Part shown: piece by piece, positions 1-6,054 of the stretch
How the letters are laid out: each line of letters opens with the position of its first letter
Numbering within the stretch: position 1 is the stretch's first letter
Assembly: GCA_007133445.1 (NCBI GenBank)
Contig: SLMR01000189.1
Location: forward strand, 1 to 7,644
Reading direction: 5' to 3'
DNA: 7,644 bases
Source: Aquisalimonas sp.
GTDB lineage: Bacteria; Pseudomonadota; Gammaproteobacteria; Nitrococcales; Aquisalimonadaceae
Notes under the pieces: generated by a model
The model's database searches: none
Told to the model about the DNA's origin: nothing
Seen by the model: the letters and a program-made list of their open reading frames with translations, nothing else
Position numbers and translations under genes: made by a program

Positions 1-957
1 CACGTCCGACAGGCGGTGCGTCAGGCGCAGCCACTCCTCGCGGTAGTCGTACTTGTTGCTGAAGAAGTGCTTGGAGAGGAAGACGCGTAACCGTGCGCGT
101 ACGTCGCCTGATGCCGCCACCACAACGAGCGCGATAGCCGCCGAAGCCGTGAGCAGGATCTGGGCGAATTCCCCCCAGGTGCCGCCGAAATCCCGGATGT
201 AGTAACCGCCGAGGGCGATCACCACCATGTACACCCCGGCGCCGACGACGGCTGCGGTATGGAATGCCACATGCCGGGAGACGAACACAGGTGTGGCCCA
301 GGAGCGGTTGCGCGTGGCCGCGACCGCAATCAGCGGGACGGCGAGCGCCTGCACTGCGCCACGCGCATGCCAGGTGGCGGTATCGAGCTGTTGGAATAGA
401 AGGGAATGGGAGAATAGGTAGAGATCGTAAGCGAACAGGATACCCACGCCCAAGCACAGGAACTTCATGGCCCAGCGGCGATCCTCGGGCAGGTTGCGGT
501 AGAGCTGCTCCAGTAGCACCAGCCCGAGCAGCCCGAAGGCCAGCCCGGCGAAGATGAACACACCGTGTAGCCCTGCGGCCAAGGACAGGCCCACTGACCC
601 CGTGGCAAAGCGCCCCAGAAATAGCAGCACCAGCGCCAGCAGTGGCCCTGCCATGGCCACCGCCTGCAGCACCAGGATGACAGGGTTGCCCCGTCGCAAC
701 GGGGCTAACAGCCAAGCCAGAAACAGCAGCCATAGCCCGGTGCGTAGCAGTTCGGCGCCTTCCGCCCAGAGCGCGGGCAGGTTCCCTGGGGTGTACGCCC
801 CCCAGGCCAGCACGCTGCCCCACAAGGCCGTCACGGCACAGGCCACCGCCAGCAGCGCCCCATGGACGCCACCTCTCCAACTCGTGGCCATCAGCACGGC
901 GAGAAACAGAAACGCCGCCGCGCAAACGCCGTAACTGACGACGCCGACCATACTCAT
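1..957 (-). CDS. prsK: XrtA/PEP-CTERM system histidine kinase PrsK, N-terminal membrane part (partial, runs off left edge)
   Basis: The minus strand is open for exactly 319 codons from ATG at 957 to the window edge, with no stop. The protein is almost entirely hydrophobic: about eight membrane segments lie near residues 5-25, 33-52, 70-86, 93-114, 128-149, 166-188, 201-214 and 233-250, followed by one near 265-282. Two stretches match PrsK as I know it: RNLPEDRRWAMKFLCLGVG at about 154-172, and the juxtamembrane KYDYREEWLRLTHRLSD at about 302-318 that leads into the missing GAF and kinase domains. PrsK is the inner-membrane sensor kinase of XrtA-type exosortase systems and is thought to phosphorylate the sigma-54 activator PrsR, whose gene usually follows it (here it would lie left of the window). 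ATG 957 has a weak AGGG about 7 bases upstream; ATG 951 is the alternative. The kinase catalytic residues are not in view. Confidence 0.9.
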   Translation of the reverse strand, partial: MSMVGVVSYGVCAAAFLFLAVLMATSWRGGVHGALLAVACAVTALWGSVLAWGAYTPGNLPALWAEGAELLRTGLWLLFLAWLLAPLRRGNPVILVLQAVAMAGPLLALVLLFLGRFATGSVGLSLAAGLHGVFIFAGLAFGLLGLVLLEQLYRNLPEDRRWAMKFLCLGVGILFAYDLYLFSHSLLFQQLDTATWHARGAVQALAVPLIAVAATRNRSWATPVFVSRHVAFHTAAVVGAGVYMVVIALGGYYIRDFGGTWGEFAQILLTASAAIALVVVAASGDVRARLRVFLSKHFFSNKYDYREEWLRLTHRLSDV

Positions 958-1028
958 CGCGCACCCTGAATAACGTCTCTGGCGAGTCCGACCGCCATGT
1001 CCGCCTCGACCATGCCTTTACCGATCAT
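954..1028 (-). other. Possible 24-codon leader ORF overlapping the prsK start
   Basis: A short minus-strand ORF (MIGKGMVEADMAVGL...) runs from ATG 1028 to a TGA at 954-956 that overlaps the prsK ATG in the arrangement ATGA. The frame is closed upstream by a TGA near 1070. Such overlaps often mean translational coupling, and prsK itself has only a weak Shine-Dalgarno sequence. Against it, no good ribosome binding site precedes ATG 1028, and short ORFs are common by chance in GC-rich DNA. I recognise no homologue. Confidence 0.2.
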
Positions 1029-1149
1029 TCTACACCACAGGTCGTGCGCGCGAGGGGTGGTCTGTCAGCGTTTGCATTGGGGGTCCACGTTTCCAATGCC
1101 CCGTTCTGCGCGGCGGCGCAAGCCGCGACGATTACCTGTTCCGCCCGGC

Positions 1150-1174
1150 CACCTGTCGGCCACCTTTACAGGTG
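1150..1174 (+). promoter_or_regulatory. Candidate upstream activator (PrsR-type) binding site
   Basis: A perfect 7-base inverted repeat, CACCTGT and ACAGGTG, is separated by 11 bases. Within it, at 1155-1169, lies GTC-N6-CTTTAC, which recurs twice upstream of the other PEP-CTERM gene in this window. The motif ends 64 bases before the -24 GG of the sigma-54 promoter, about 90 bases before the expected transcription start. That is a normal place for an enhancer-binding activator. The inverted repeat and the recurrence are seen directly; binding by PrsR is inferred from the neighbouring prsK. Confidence 0.55.
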
Positions 1175-1231
1175 TTTGAGAATAATGTTCAAAGTCTCCA
1201 TAAGGTTCTGACTTTTCGGAAATAAATTAGG

Positions 1232-1247
1232 TGGCATTATTTGTGCT
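1232..1247 (+). promoter_or_regulatory. Sigma-54 (-24/-12) promoter of the VPEP PEP-CTERM gene
   Basis: TGGCATTATTTGTGCT matches the -24/-12 consensus (TGGCACG, four bases, TTGCW). GG at 1233-1234 and GC at 1245-1246 have the required 12-base offset; the main deviations are AT for AC after GGC and G for the first T of TTGC. The following AAG is shared with the two other sigma-54 elements in the window. The expected start of transcription is near 1258, giving a leader of about 37 bases before ATG 1295. Confidence 0.75.
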
Positions 1248-1294
1248 AAGAGTCTGGGCGCACGCAATTCGAATGAAAATGAAGAGGTAGGGAA

Positions 1295-2077
1295 ATGAAG
1301 AAGAACTCAGCACTCACATTGGCGGCCGGTGTCGTGGTGGCGACAGGTCTTGCCGTCTCATCTGCGAACGCAAGCCTCATGTACAGCGTCAGCGGGCCGG
1401 ACGATGGCGATGCCATCGCTGGGCAGCAGGAGTTTTTCGATAGCACCGTCAATCACGTCACTGAGGGTTTTGAAGGCTTCACAGGAAGTCAGCAGAGTGG
1501 TTCCTTCAGCACGAACGTAGGGACCTTCTCGGCGTCCGGGGGCGCCAGCGGCCAGTCGTGTGACTATGAGGACACCTTCAGTTGTGGTCGCGGTCTCGGC
1601 ATTGTCGACATGAACGACACCGAGTTGGTCGAGAGCGATGGCAAGGGTGCAGAAACGTACTGGGGCCGCTCTCCTAAGCCCGACGGCGAAGGTAATAACG
1701 TCTACCTGGACAGCCTGGACCACGAGGGGATGGTGTTCGCTCTGAACGAAGGCTTCAACGCTGTTGGCTTTTTCCTGACGGACCCGAATGATGCAGGTGG
1801 CAGGCTGGACATCAACGTATCTGGCGGGGATGCCTTCAGCGAAGATATTGATGACATTATTGGAGGAGGTCAGTCGGATAACACCGTATGGTATCTCAGC
1901 TTCTTCTCCACGTCGGGTGACATTGAGTCTCTGACGTTTTCCGGTACCCAGGGTGACGGTATCGGCATTGACAACGTAACCACCGCCCGGGTGCCTGAGC
2001 CGGGTGTAATGGCTCTGCTGGGTGTTGGTCTGGTGGGTCTTGCTGCGGCAACCCGTCGCCGCCAGCGCCTTAACTAG
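1295..2077 (+). CDS. PEP-CTERM sorting domain-containing protein (VPEP type)
   Basis: This exported 260-residue protein has an N-terminal Sec signal peptide (MKKN, hydrophobic 7-22, likely cleavage after ANA at residue 26) and a C-terminal PEP-CTERM signal. The signal has VPEP at 233-236, a transmembrane helix to about 252 and then an Arg-rich tail (TRRRQR). In this family the exosortase XrtA recognises that tripartite tail and the protein is released to the surface or matrix. The middle is glycine-, serine- and aspartate-rich with about 36 acidic and 6 basic residues, one Cys pair (near 89 and 97), and segments such as YWGRSPKP and AVGFFLTDPNDAGG. These resemble beta-sandwich PEP-CTERM proteins, but I cannot name a subfamily. 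ATG 1295 has GAGG at 1284-1287, 7 bases upstream. The gene has its own sigma-54 promoter and its own terminator, so it is probably monocistronic. Confidence 0.93.
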   Translation: MKKNSALTLAAGVVVATGLAVSSANASLMYSVSGPDDGDAIAGQQEFFDSTVNHVTEGFEGFTGSQQSGSFSTNVGTFSASGGASGQSCDYEDTFSCGRGLGIVDMNDTELVESDGKGAETYWGRSPKPDGEGNNVYLDSLDHEGMVFALNEGFNAVGFFLTDPNDAGGRLDINVSGGDAFSEDIDDIIGGGQSDNTVWYLSFFSTSGDIESLTFSGTQGDGIGIDNVTTARVPEPGVMALLGVGLVGLAAATRRRQRLN

Positions 2078-2098
2078 AAACGATTCGCCCGAGACCAT

Positions 2099-2129
2099 GT
2101 AAGCCCGCCCTGAGCGGGCTTACTTTTTT
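2099..2129 (+). terminator. Rho-independent terminator after the VPEP PEP-CTERM gene
   Basis: A perfect 10-bp stem (GTAAGCCCGC at 2099-2108 with GCGGGCTTAC at 2114-2123) has a 5-base loop and is followed by six T at 2124-2129. It lies 22 bases after the stop codon and separates this gene from the deacetylase. Confidence 0.93.
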
Positions 2130-2242
2130 CTGGAGCTTTTTTGGCGGGTCGCTGGGCTGAGACGAGGGCCCCGTCGCTGCAAAACACCGCCAGTTCCCTG
2201 TAAGCTCTCTGGCTACGGCGCACCCAACCATTCGGCTCTCCC

Positions 2243-3103
2243 ATGACGAACGCCATCACCAATGCCCTGACCCTCGACGTGGAAGACTACTTTCAGGTCA
2301 GTGCTCTTTCCGGAGTAATTGACCCTGCCGAGTGGGAGCAGTGGCCACGGCGGGTGGAGCGCAACACCGACATATTCCTGGACTTGTTCGCCCGGCATGG
2401 TGTGACCGGCACATTCTTCATTCTGGGCTGGATAGCCGAACGGCACCCTGGGCTGGTGCAGCGCATCCAGGCAGCGGGCCACGAAATCGCCTCCCACGGA
2501 TACAGCCATCAGCTCGTCTACAACCAGACGCCGGAAGTGTTCCGCGAGGAGACCTATCGCTCCAAGGTCCTGCTGGAAGACATCACCGGTGAGCCGGTCA
2601 CAGGCTACCGTGCTGCCAGCTACTCCATTACTCCCAAGTCCCGTTGGGCGCTGGATATCCTCGGCGAGCTGGGCTTCACCTGGGACTCGAGCCTGTTTCC
2701 CATCCGGCATGACACCTACGGGATGCCGGGTATCCCGAACCATCCGTATCGATTTACCACGGAGGGCGGGTACGAGCTGTTGGAGTTCCCGCTCTCCACC
2801 GTGCGCCTGGCGGGGCTGCGCGTTCCCGTGGCGGGGGGCGGGTACTTCCGGTTTTTCCCCTACTGGTTCAGCCGTTGGGGGCTGGGCAGCGTCAATCGCC
2901 GGAACCAGCCGTTCATCTTCTACCTGCACCCGTGGGAAGTGGACCCGGAGCAGCCGCGCGTGCAAGGCCTGAGCTGGACATCCCGCTTCCGGCACTACAA
3001 CAACCTGCACAAGTGCCACGCACGGCTGGACGCTCTGCTGGGCACTTTCCAGTTCGGTACTGTTTCCCGGGTTCTGGCGGAACACGGGCTCGATCCTGCC
3101 TAA
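2243..3103 (+). CDS. XrtA-system polysaccharide deacetylase (NodB-type, with C-terminal DUF3473 region)
   Basis: This 286-residue cytoplasmic-looking protein matches the polysaccharide deacetylase family tied to PEP-CTERM/XrtA loci. The NodB catalytic motifs are visible: LTLDVEDYFQ at 9-18 supplies the catalytic and metal-binding Asp, GTFFILG follows at 56-62, SHGYSH at 84-89 gives the metal-binding H85-x3-H89, and YRAASYS lies at 122-128. The C-terminal part has the family's GGGYFRFFPYWFSR at 198-211 and FYLHPWEVDP at 226-235, where H229 is the likely last catalytic residue. The enzyme should remove acetyl groups from N-acetylated sugars of the exopolysaccharide co-produced with the PEP-CTERM proteins. 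There is no signal peptide. No Shine-Dalgarno sequence precedes ATG 2243, but the conserved LDVEDYF starts only about 10 residues in, so the start cannot be far off. It follows the terminator at 2099-2129 and therefore needs its own promoter, which I could not identify. Confidence 0.95.
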   Translation: MTNAITNALTLDVEDYFQVSALSGVIDPAEWEQWPRRVERNTDIFLDLFARHGVTGTFFILGWIAERHPGLVQRIQAAGHEIASHGYSHQLVYNQTPEVFREETYRSKVLLEDITGEPVTGYRAASYSITPKSRWALDILGELGFTWDSSLFPIRHDTYGMPGIPNHPYRFTTEGGYELLEFPLSTVRLAGLRVPVAGGGYFRFFPYWFSRWGLGSVNRRNQPFIFYLHPWEVDPEQPRVQGLSWTSRFRHYNNLHKCHARLDALLGTFQFGTVSRVLAEHGLDPA

Positions 3104-3503
3104 GGCGTGTAACCCTTCGGCATTGCCGCCCTGCAGCCGCAGTTGAGGTCCTGCCAGATGTAACGCAACCTATCGCCCAGTCGGGGCAGTGGTGAGCCGG
3201 CGCCTATCGGCTGTCGTCCATGAGAGACAGCAGTAAATCGCTGCTGAAACAGTGGCTTAAGGTTTAAAGTGAGCATACGTTTGTTCACCGGGTCGCAACA
3301 CGACGACAGGTTTCTGCATTCGCGTGTCTTCTTCAGCAGGATTGCTGAGGCGCAATCGCCGTGCTGGAGCCGGTTCTGGAGGAATGGCCTGGTTCTTGCT
3401 AAGGGTCTATCTTGGGTTTCGCATTGTGAAACTGATGCTGCGTTCGACCTGGGCCGCATCTCCAGTCACGCTCCAATGATCTGCATTTGCGAGGGCACCG
3501 CAG
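3104..3503 (+). other. 400-base intergenic region with a sigma-54 promoter for the acyltransferase gene
   Basis: No convincing gene lies here on either strand; the open frames present have no recognisable content. No T-tailed hairpin follows the deacetylase stop. The region contains an inverted repeat GCTGTC-N10-GACAGC (3210-3231), a small palindrome GTCG-CAACA-CGAC near 3292, and the -24/-12 element at 3385-3400. The first repeat lies about 155 bases upstream of the promoter and could be an activator site, but it does not carry the GTC-N6-CTTTAC motif. Confidence 0.5.
3385..3400 (+). promoter_or_regulatory. Sigma-54 (-24/-12) promoter of the acyltransferase gene
   Basis: TGGCCTGGTTCTTGCT has GG at 3386-3387 and GC at 3398-3399, the exact 12-base offset, with a full TTGCT at -12 and TGGC at -24. 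It continues AAGGG, so TTGCTAAGG is identical to the element of the THxN gene at 6984-6999. Transcription would start near 3411, leaving a leader of about 93 bases. Confidence 0.75.
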
Positions 3504-4238
3504 ATGAACGAACTGTCGTCCGTGTACGACCACGCCTTGCTTGCTCAGCTCGCTGACAACCCCGCTTCTCAGAAGCTGGCCTTCCAATTGAGACACCAGG
3601 TGTACTGTAAGGAGCGGGGGTTCGAACCCGACGACCGCTTCCCTCAGGGGCTGGAAAGAGATGAACACGACGAGCGTGCTCTCCACGTCCTCGTACGCAA
3701 TCGGCGCTGCGGCGCACCTCTGGGGGTTTCCCGCGTCGTGCTGGATGACCCCGACGTGCGGGTGCGACTGCCGGTGGAAACCCATGGCTGTGCGTCGGTC
3801 GCGGAACGCCTTAATCGGCTGCGGGTGATGGAGAACGTCCACGTGGCGGAAATCTCGCGCTTCGCCGTCACCCGGAACGTCAACCATGTCCTTGGGGCAA
3901 AAGAGAATGTGGGCTCGGTCCATGTGTCGATGGGCGTTGTTGCCATGATCCTGGCGCAGAGCTGGTGCCATGGCGTCACCCACTGGGTGGGTTTGCTGGA
4001 TGCCAGTCTTCCGCGTTTCCTGCGGCGTTTAGGCATTGGTTGTCAGCCGGTCGGTTCAGTCATAGAGTTCCGTGGTAAGCGTCAGCCGATGCTGGCGGAT
4101 CTGCAGGATGTTTGGCAGGGGGTTGCCCGACGGAATCCGGAATTGATTCGGTTGGCGGAGCGGTTCGCGGGCAACCAGACAGCGGTTCCGGAAACTGCCA
4201 ATGAACAGCGGCCGGCGGTCGAGGCGCGTTTGGCCTGA
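3504..4238 (+). CDS. PEP-CTERM/exosortase system-associated acyltransferase (LuxI-like GNAT fold)
   Basis: This 244-residue protein belongs to the exosortase-associated acyltransferase family (TIGR03694 type), which is related to LuxI autoinducer synthases and N-acyl amino acid synthases. Diagnostic pieces are LRHQVYCKERGFEP at 29-42 (the R-x-x-V-Y start of the LuxI-like fold), E51-x-D53-x-x-D56, the strand PLGVSRVVL at 72-80, and AEISRFAV at 115-122. The family is expected to transfer an acyl chain to an amino-acid-like acceptor; the product here is unknown. There is no signal peptide or membrane helix. ATG 3504 has GAGGG at 3491-3495 with 8-base spacing. The gene stands alone behind its own sigma-54 promoter and is convergent with the flavin oxidase, 36 bases apart, with no clear terminator between them. 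Its last 30 residues or so are polar and variable. Confidence 0.9.
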   Translation: MNELSSVYDHALLAQLADNPASQKLAFQLRHQVYCKERGFEPDDRFPQGLERDEHDERALHVLVRNRRCGAPLGVSRVVLDDPDVRVRLPVETHGCASVAERLNRLRVMENVHVAEISRFAVTRNVNHVLGAKENVGSVHVSMGVVAMILAQSWCHGVTHWVGLLDASLPRFLRRLGIGCQPVGSVIEFRGKRQPMLADLQDVWQGVARRNPELIRLAERFAGNQTAVPETANEQRPAVEARLA

Positions 4239-4274
4239 AGTCTACCTGGCCAGCAGCAGGTCAGGCGGCCACTT

Positions 4275-5948
4275 TCAGGTTTCCTCCGCTCCGTTCCTGT
4301 TCGGCTCGCATTGTGAACGTTCGGGGCGGTAACGTCCCGGTGCGAGAATTCCCTGTGGGTCGAGAGCTTGTCCGAGCCGGGTAATGACCCGGTTCCATGC
4401 GGCCGCGCTCTTGCGGTCAATCGGGTCCATGTCATGACTGCCCAGGCGATACGGGTAGTACCCGGCGTTAGTCAGGGCGTCGAGCAGTTCGCGGTGGCAG
4501 GTCAGGGCACGGTCGTCCTCTCCGGGAACCGCGCGGTCATAGTGCAGGGCGACAATGCAATCCAGGGCCCGTTCGGATATGACGGTCATGGAAATCATGG
4601 GTTCGAAGCCGTGCCGGTCGAAAACCTCCTTGACGATGGTATTCAGCTGGATCGCATCGCTGCCCTTGAGTGGCGCGACGGGGGCGCACCAGAGCAGGCC
4701 GCAGCGGTCGCGGTCCGGGTCCGGTTCCCGGGGTAAGCCCTCTGCCTGTCGCCAGTAAAGGCTCTTCAGCATCGCATCGGTGGGTACGCCCGTCTTGATA
4801 CCCATGAGTGCGCGCAGCAGTTCGGTGATACGCCCGACCGGGGTACGTGACAGCAACGTCAGCGGGCCCGCCAGCCTCTCCATTAACGCGAGCCGGCGCT
4901 CATCCAGAAAGCGGAGTTGGCGCACCTGCACCTTGCCGCGAAGTGTCCGCCGAATCTCACGGCGTGCCAGGGCCACCTGGGCCCGCGTGCCGTACAGGCC
5001 GCCGGAGAAGCTCCATGGCCCGCCACCGGAGCGCTCCAGAAACCGATCAACGTATTCCCGGGGCAGGGGCGTGCGTCCAGCGGTCTCCTGCCATGGAAAG
5101 GTCGCGTTGAGGGCGCTGTAGATCTTGTACGCGTTGCCGATGTGGACGGCGCTTTGTACGAATCCCCGCCGCCGCAGTTCGCGCAGCGCTGTGACGCAGC
5201 CGTGCAGGTCGTCCTCCTGCGCCACGGTCACGTGGAAGTACTGGAAGTACTCTGGCTTTGGCATCAGCCACACGGTCATTCCGGTTACGATGCCGAGATT
5301 CGACTGGGAGAACAGGCCGTCCAGATACGGGCCCACGCCCCAGCGGTAGGCGTTCTTCGCGCGGGCGTTGTCGAAACGTCCGAACCCGGTCTGCAGCAGC
5401 TCTCCATCTGCTGTCACCACCTCCAGGGAGCAGACATGGGCAAAATGGTCCGCGTACGGGCTGTGCCCGAAACCGCGTTCGATGTAGTTCGCGAGCACGC
5501 TGCACTCGGGGCTCGAGCCTGTGACGTCGAGCCAGTACCGGTCGCCCTCGGCGCGCAGAAACGCCGCAAGCTGTCCCTGGGAGACGCCCGGTTCCAACGA
5601 GACCGTTCCCAGCTCCGGGTCGTGTTCCCGGATGCGGTCCAGGCGGCTCAGCCTCAGAACGACGCAGTCACCGTGCCCGCGCGGCAGTGTTCCGTAGCCC
5701 CAGTTCCGTGCGGTGCTGACGGTGTACAGCGGAATCCCGTGGCCGGCCGCGATGCGCACGCACTCCTGCACTTCCGTGACGGTGCCCGGCAGGAGTTCGA
5801 CGGCGATTCGGGCATCGTTGGGGAAGGTGTGGCCCAGTGTTCCGTCGGCTGATCCCCGATCCCTGCGAACATGGCTCTCCCCGAGGATCCGGGTCCACTC
5901 ACTGGTGGCCTTGGCAAGGGGAGGGGCGTATGTGTGCGGAGGCGCCAT
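4275..5948 (-). CDS. FAD-binding oxidoreductase of the vanillyl-alcohol oxidase / p-cresol methylhydroxylase family
   Basis: About 557 residues, the usual length of VAO-type flavoenzymes, with no signal peptide. Numbering from the longer frame starting at 5987, the PCMH-type FAD-binding domain covers about 55-270. It contains VSTARNWGYG at 90-99 (Tyr98 matches the conserved GYG), SLEPGVSQGQL at 130-140, NYIERGFGHSPYADH at 167-181 and, further on, GPYLDGLFSQSNLGIVTGM. The cap and C-terminal domain end with PYR at 512-514 and LDPQGILAPGR at 542-552. The family oxidises phenolic alcohols and related compounds. The VAO acid near D170 and its FAD-linking His422 are not obvious here (see findings), so I do not name a substrate. 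I chose ATG 5948 because the longer start at 5987 abuts the terminator T-run with no ribosome binding site. The upstream neighbour, the THxN gene, is co-directional. Confidence 0.88.
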   Translation of the reverse strand: MAPPHTYAPPLAKATSEWTRILGESHVRRDRGSADGTLGHTFPNDARIAVELLPGTVTEVQECVRIAAGHGIPLYTVSTARNWGYGTLPRGHGDCVVLRLSRLDRIREHDPELGTVSLEPGVSQGQLAAFLRAEGDRYWLDVTGSSPECSVLANYIERGFGHSPYADHFAHVCSLEVVTADGELLQTGFGRFDNARAKNAYRWGVGPYLDGLFSQSNLGIVTGMTVWLMPKPEYFQYFHVTVAQEDDLHGCVTALRELRRRGFVQSAVHIGNAYKIYSALNATFPWQETAGRTPLPREYVDRFLERSGGGPWSFSGGLYGTRAQVALARREIRRTLRGKVQVRQLRFLDERRLALMERLAGPLTLLSRTPVGRITELLRALMGIKTGVPTDAMLKSLYWRQAEGLPREPDPDRDRCGLLWCAPVAPLKGSDAIQLNTIVKEVFDRHGFEPMISMTVISERALDCIVALHYDRAVPGEDDRALTCHRELLDALTNAGYYPYRLGSHDMDPIDRKSAAAWNRVITRLGQALDPQGILAPGRYRPERSQCEPNRNGAEET

Positions 5949-5990
5949 CCGGTTTCTCTGGGCCGAATCGTTCCGTGAGCTGACCATAAC

Positions 5991-6021
5991 AAAAAACAGG
6001 GAGCCCAGAGGCTCCCTGTTT
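5991..6021 (-). terminator. Rho-independent terminator after the THxN PEP-CTERM gene
   Basis: Read on the minus strand, AAACAGGGAGCC (6021-6010) pairs perfectly with GGCTCCCTGTTT (6005-5994) around a 4-base loop. The T-run covers 5996-5991, partly overlapping the base of the stem. It lies 34 bases after the THxN stop and only 42 bases before the preferred start of the oxidase. Confidence 0.92.
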
Positions 6022-6054
6022 GCGGACGGTAATGAGAGTCCCTACCAGGCGGCT

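Larger units (their letters stand above)
958..1294. other. Intergenic regulatory region between divergent prsK and the VPEP PEP-CTERM gene
   Basis: Apart from the short ORF at its left end, this 337-base gap has no credible gene. The right half (from about 1175) turns AT-rich and holds the sigma-54 promoter at 1232-1247, preceded by the inverted repeat and GTC-N6-CTTTAC motif at 1150-1174. No convincing promoter for prsK could be read. A TAGAAT hexamer on the minus strand just above ATG 1028 lacks a properly spaced -35 box. Confidence 0.6.

Noticed and set aside
1273..1290. Five-codon ORF (MKMKR, stop) just before the ribosome binding site of the VPEP PEP-CTERM gene.
   Set aside because: It has no own ribosome binding site and is too short to distinguish from chance in an A/G-rich leader.
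1358..2098. 246-codon open frame on the minus strand opposite the VPEP PEP-CTERM gene.
   Set aside because: It is antisense to a gene with clear signal peptide and sorting signal; the frame is open because of GC-rich codon use.
2130..2145. TGGAGCTTTTTTGGC as a sigma-54 promoter for the deacetylase.
   Set aside because: The GG-GC spacing fits, but neither GGCA at -24 nor TTGC at -12 is present, and it overlaps the terminator T-run region.
2213..3085. 290-codon open frame antisense to the polysaccharide deacetylase.
   Set aside because: The plus-strand frame has all NodB motifs; the antisense translation has no family features.
3264..3278. GTA-N6-CTTTAA on the minus strand, a 7-of-9 match to the shared motif, about 108 bases above the acyltransferase promoter.
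   Set aside because: It has two mismatches and the opposite orientation to the three good copies; such partial matches are expected by chance.
3269..3556. 95-codon open frame on the plus strand overlapping the acyltransferase start.
   Set aside because: It has no recognisable content, spans the sigma-54 promoter, and ends inside the real gene in another frame.
4239..4274. Possible bidirectional terminator between the convergent acyltransferase and oxidase genes (ACCTG/CAGGT and GGCC pairs).
   Set aside because: Stems are only about 5 bp, loops are long, and no T-run follows on either strand.
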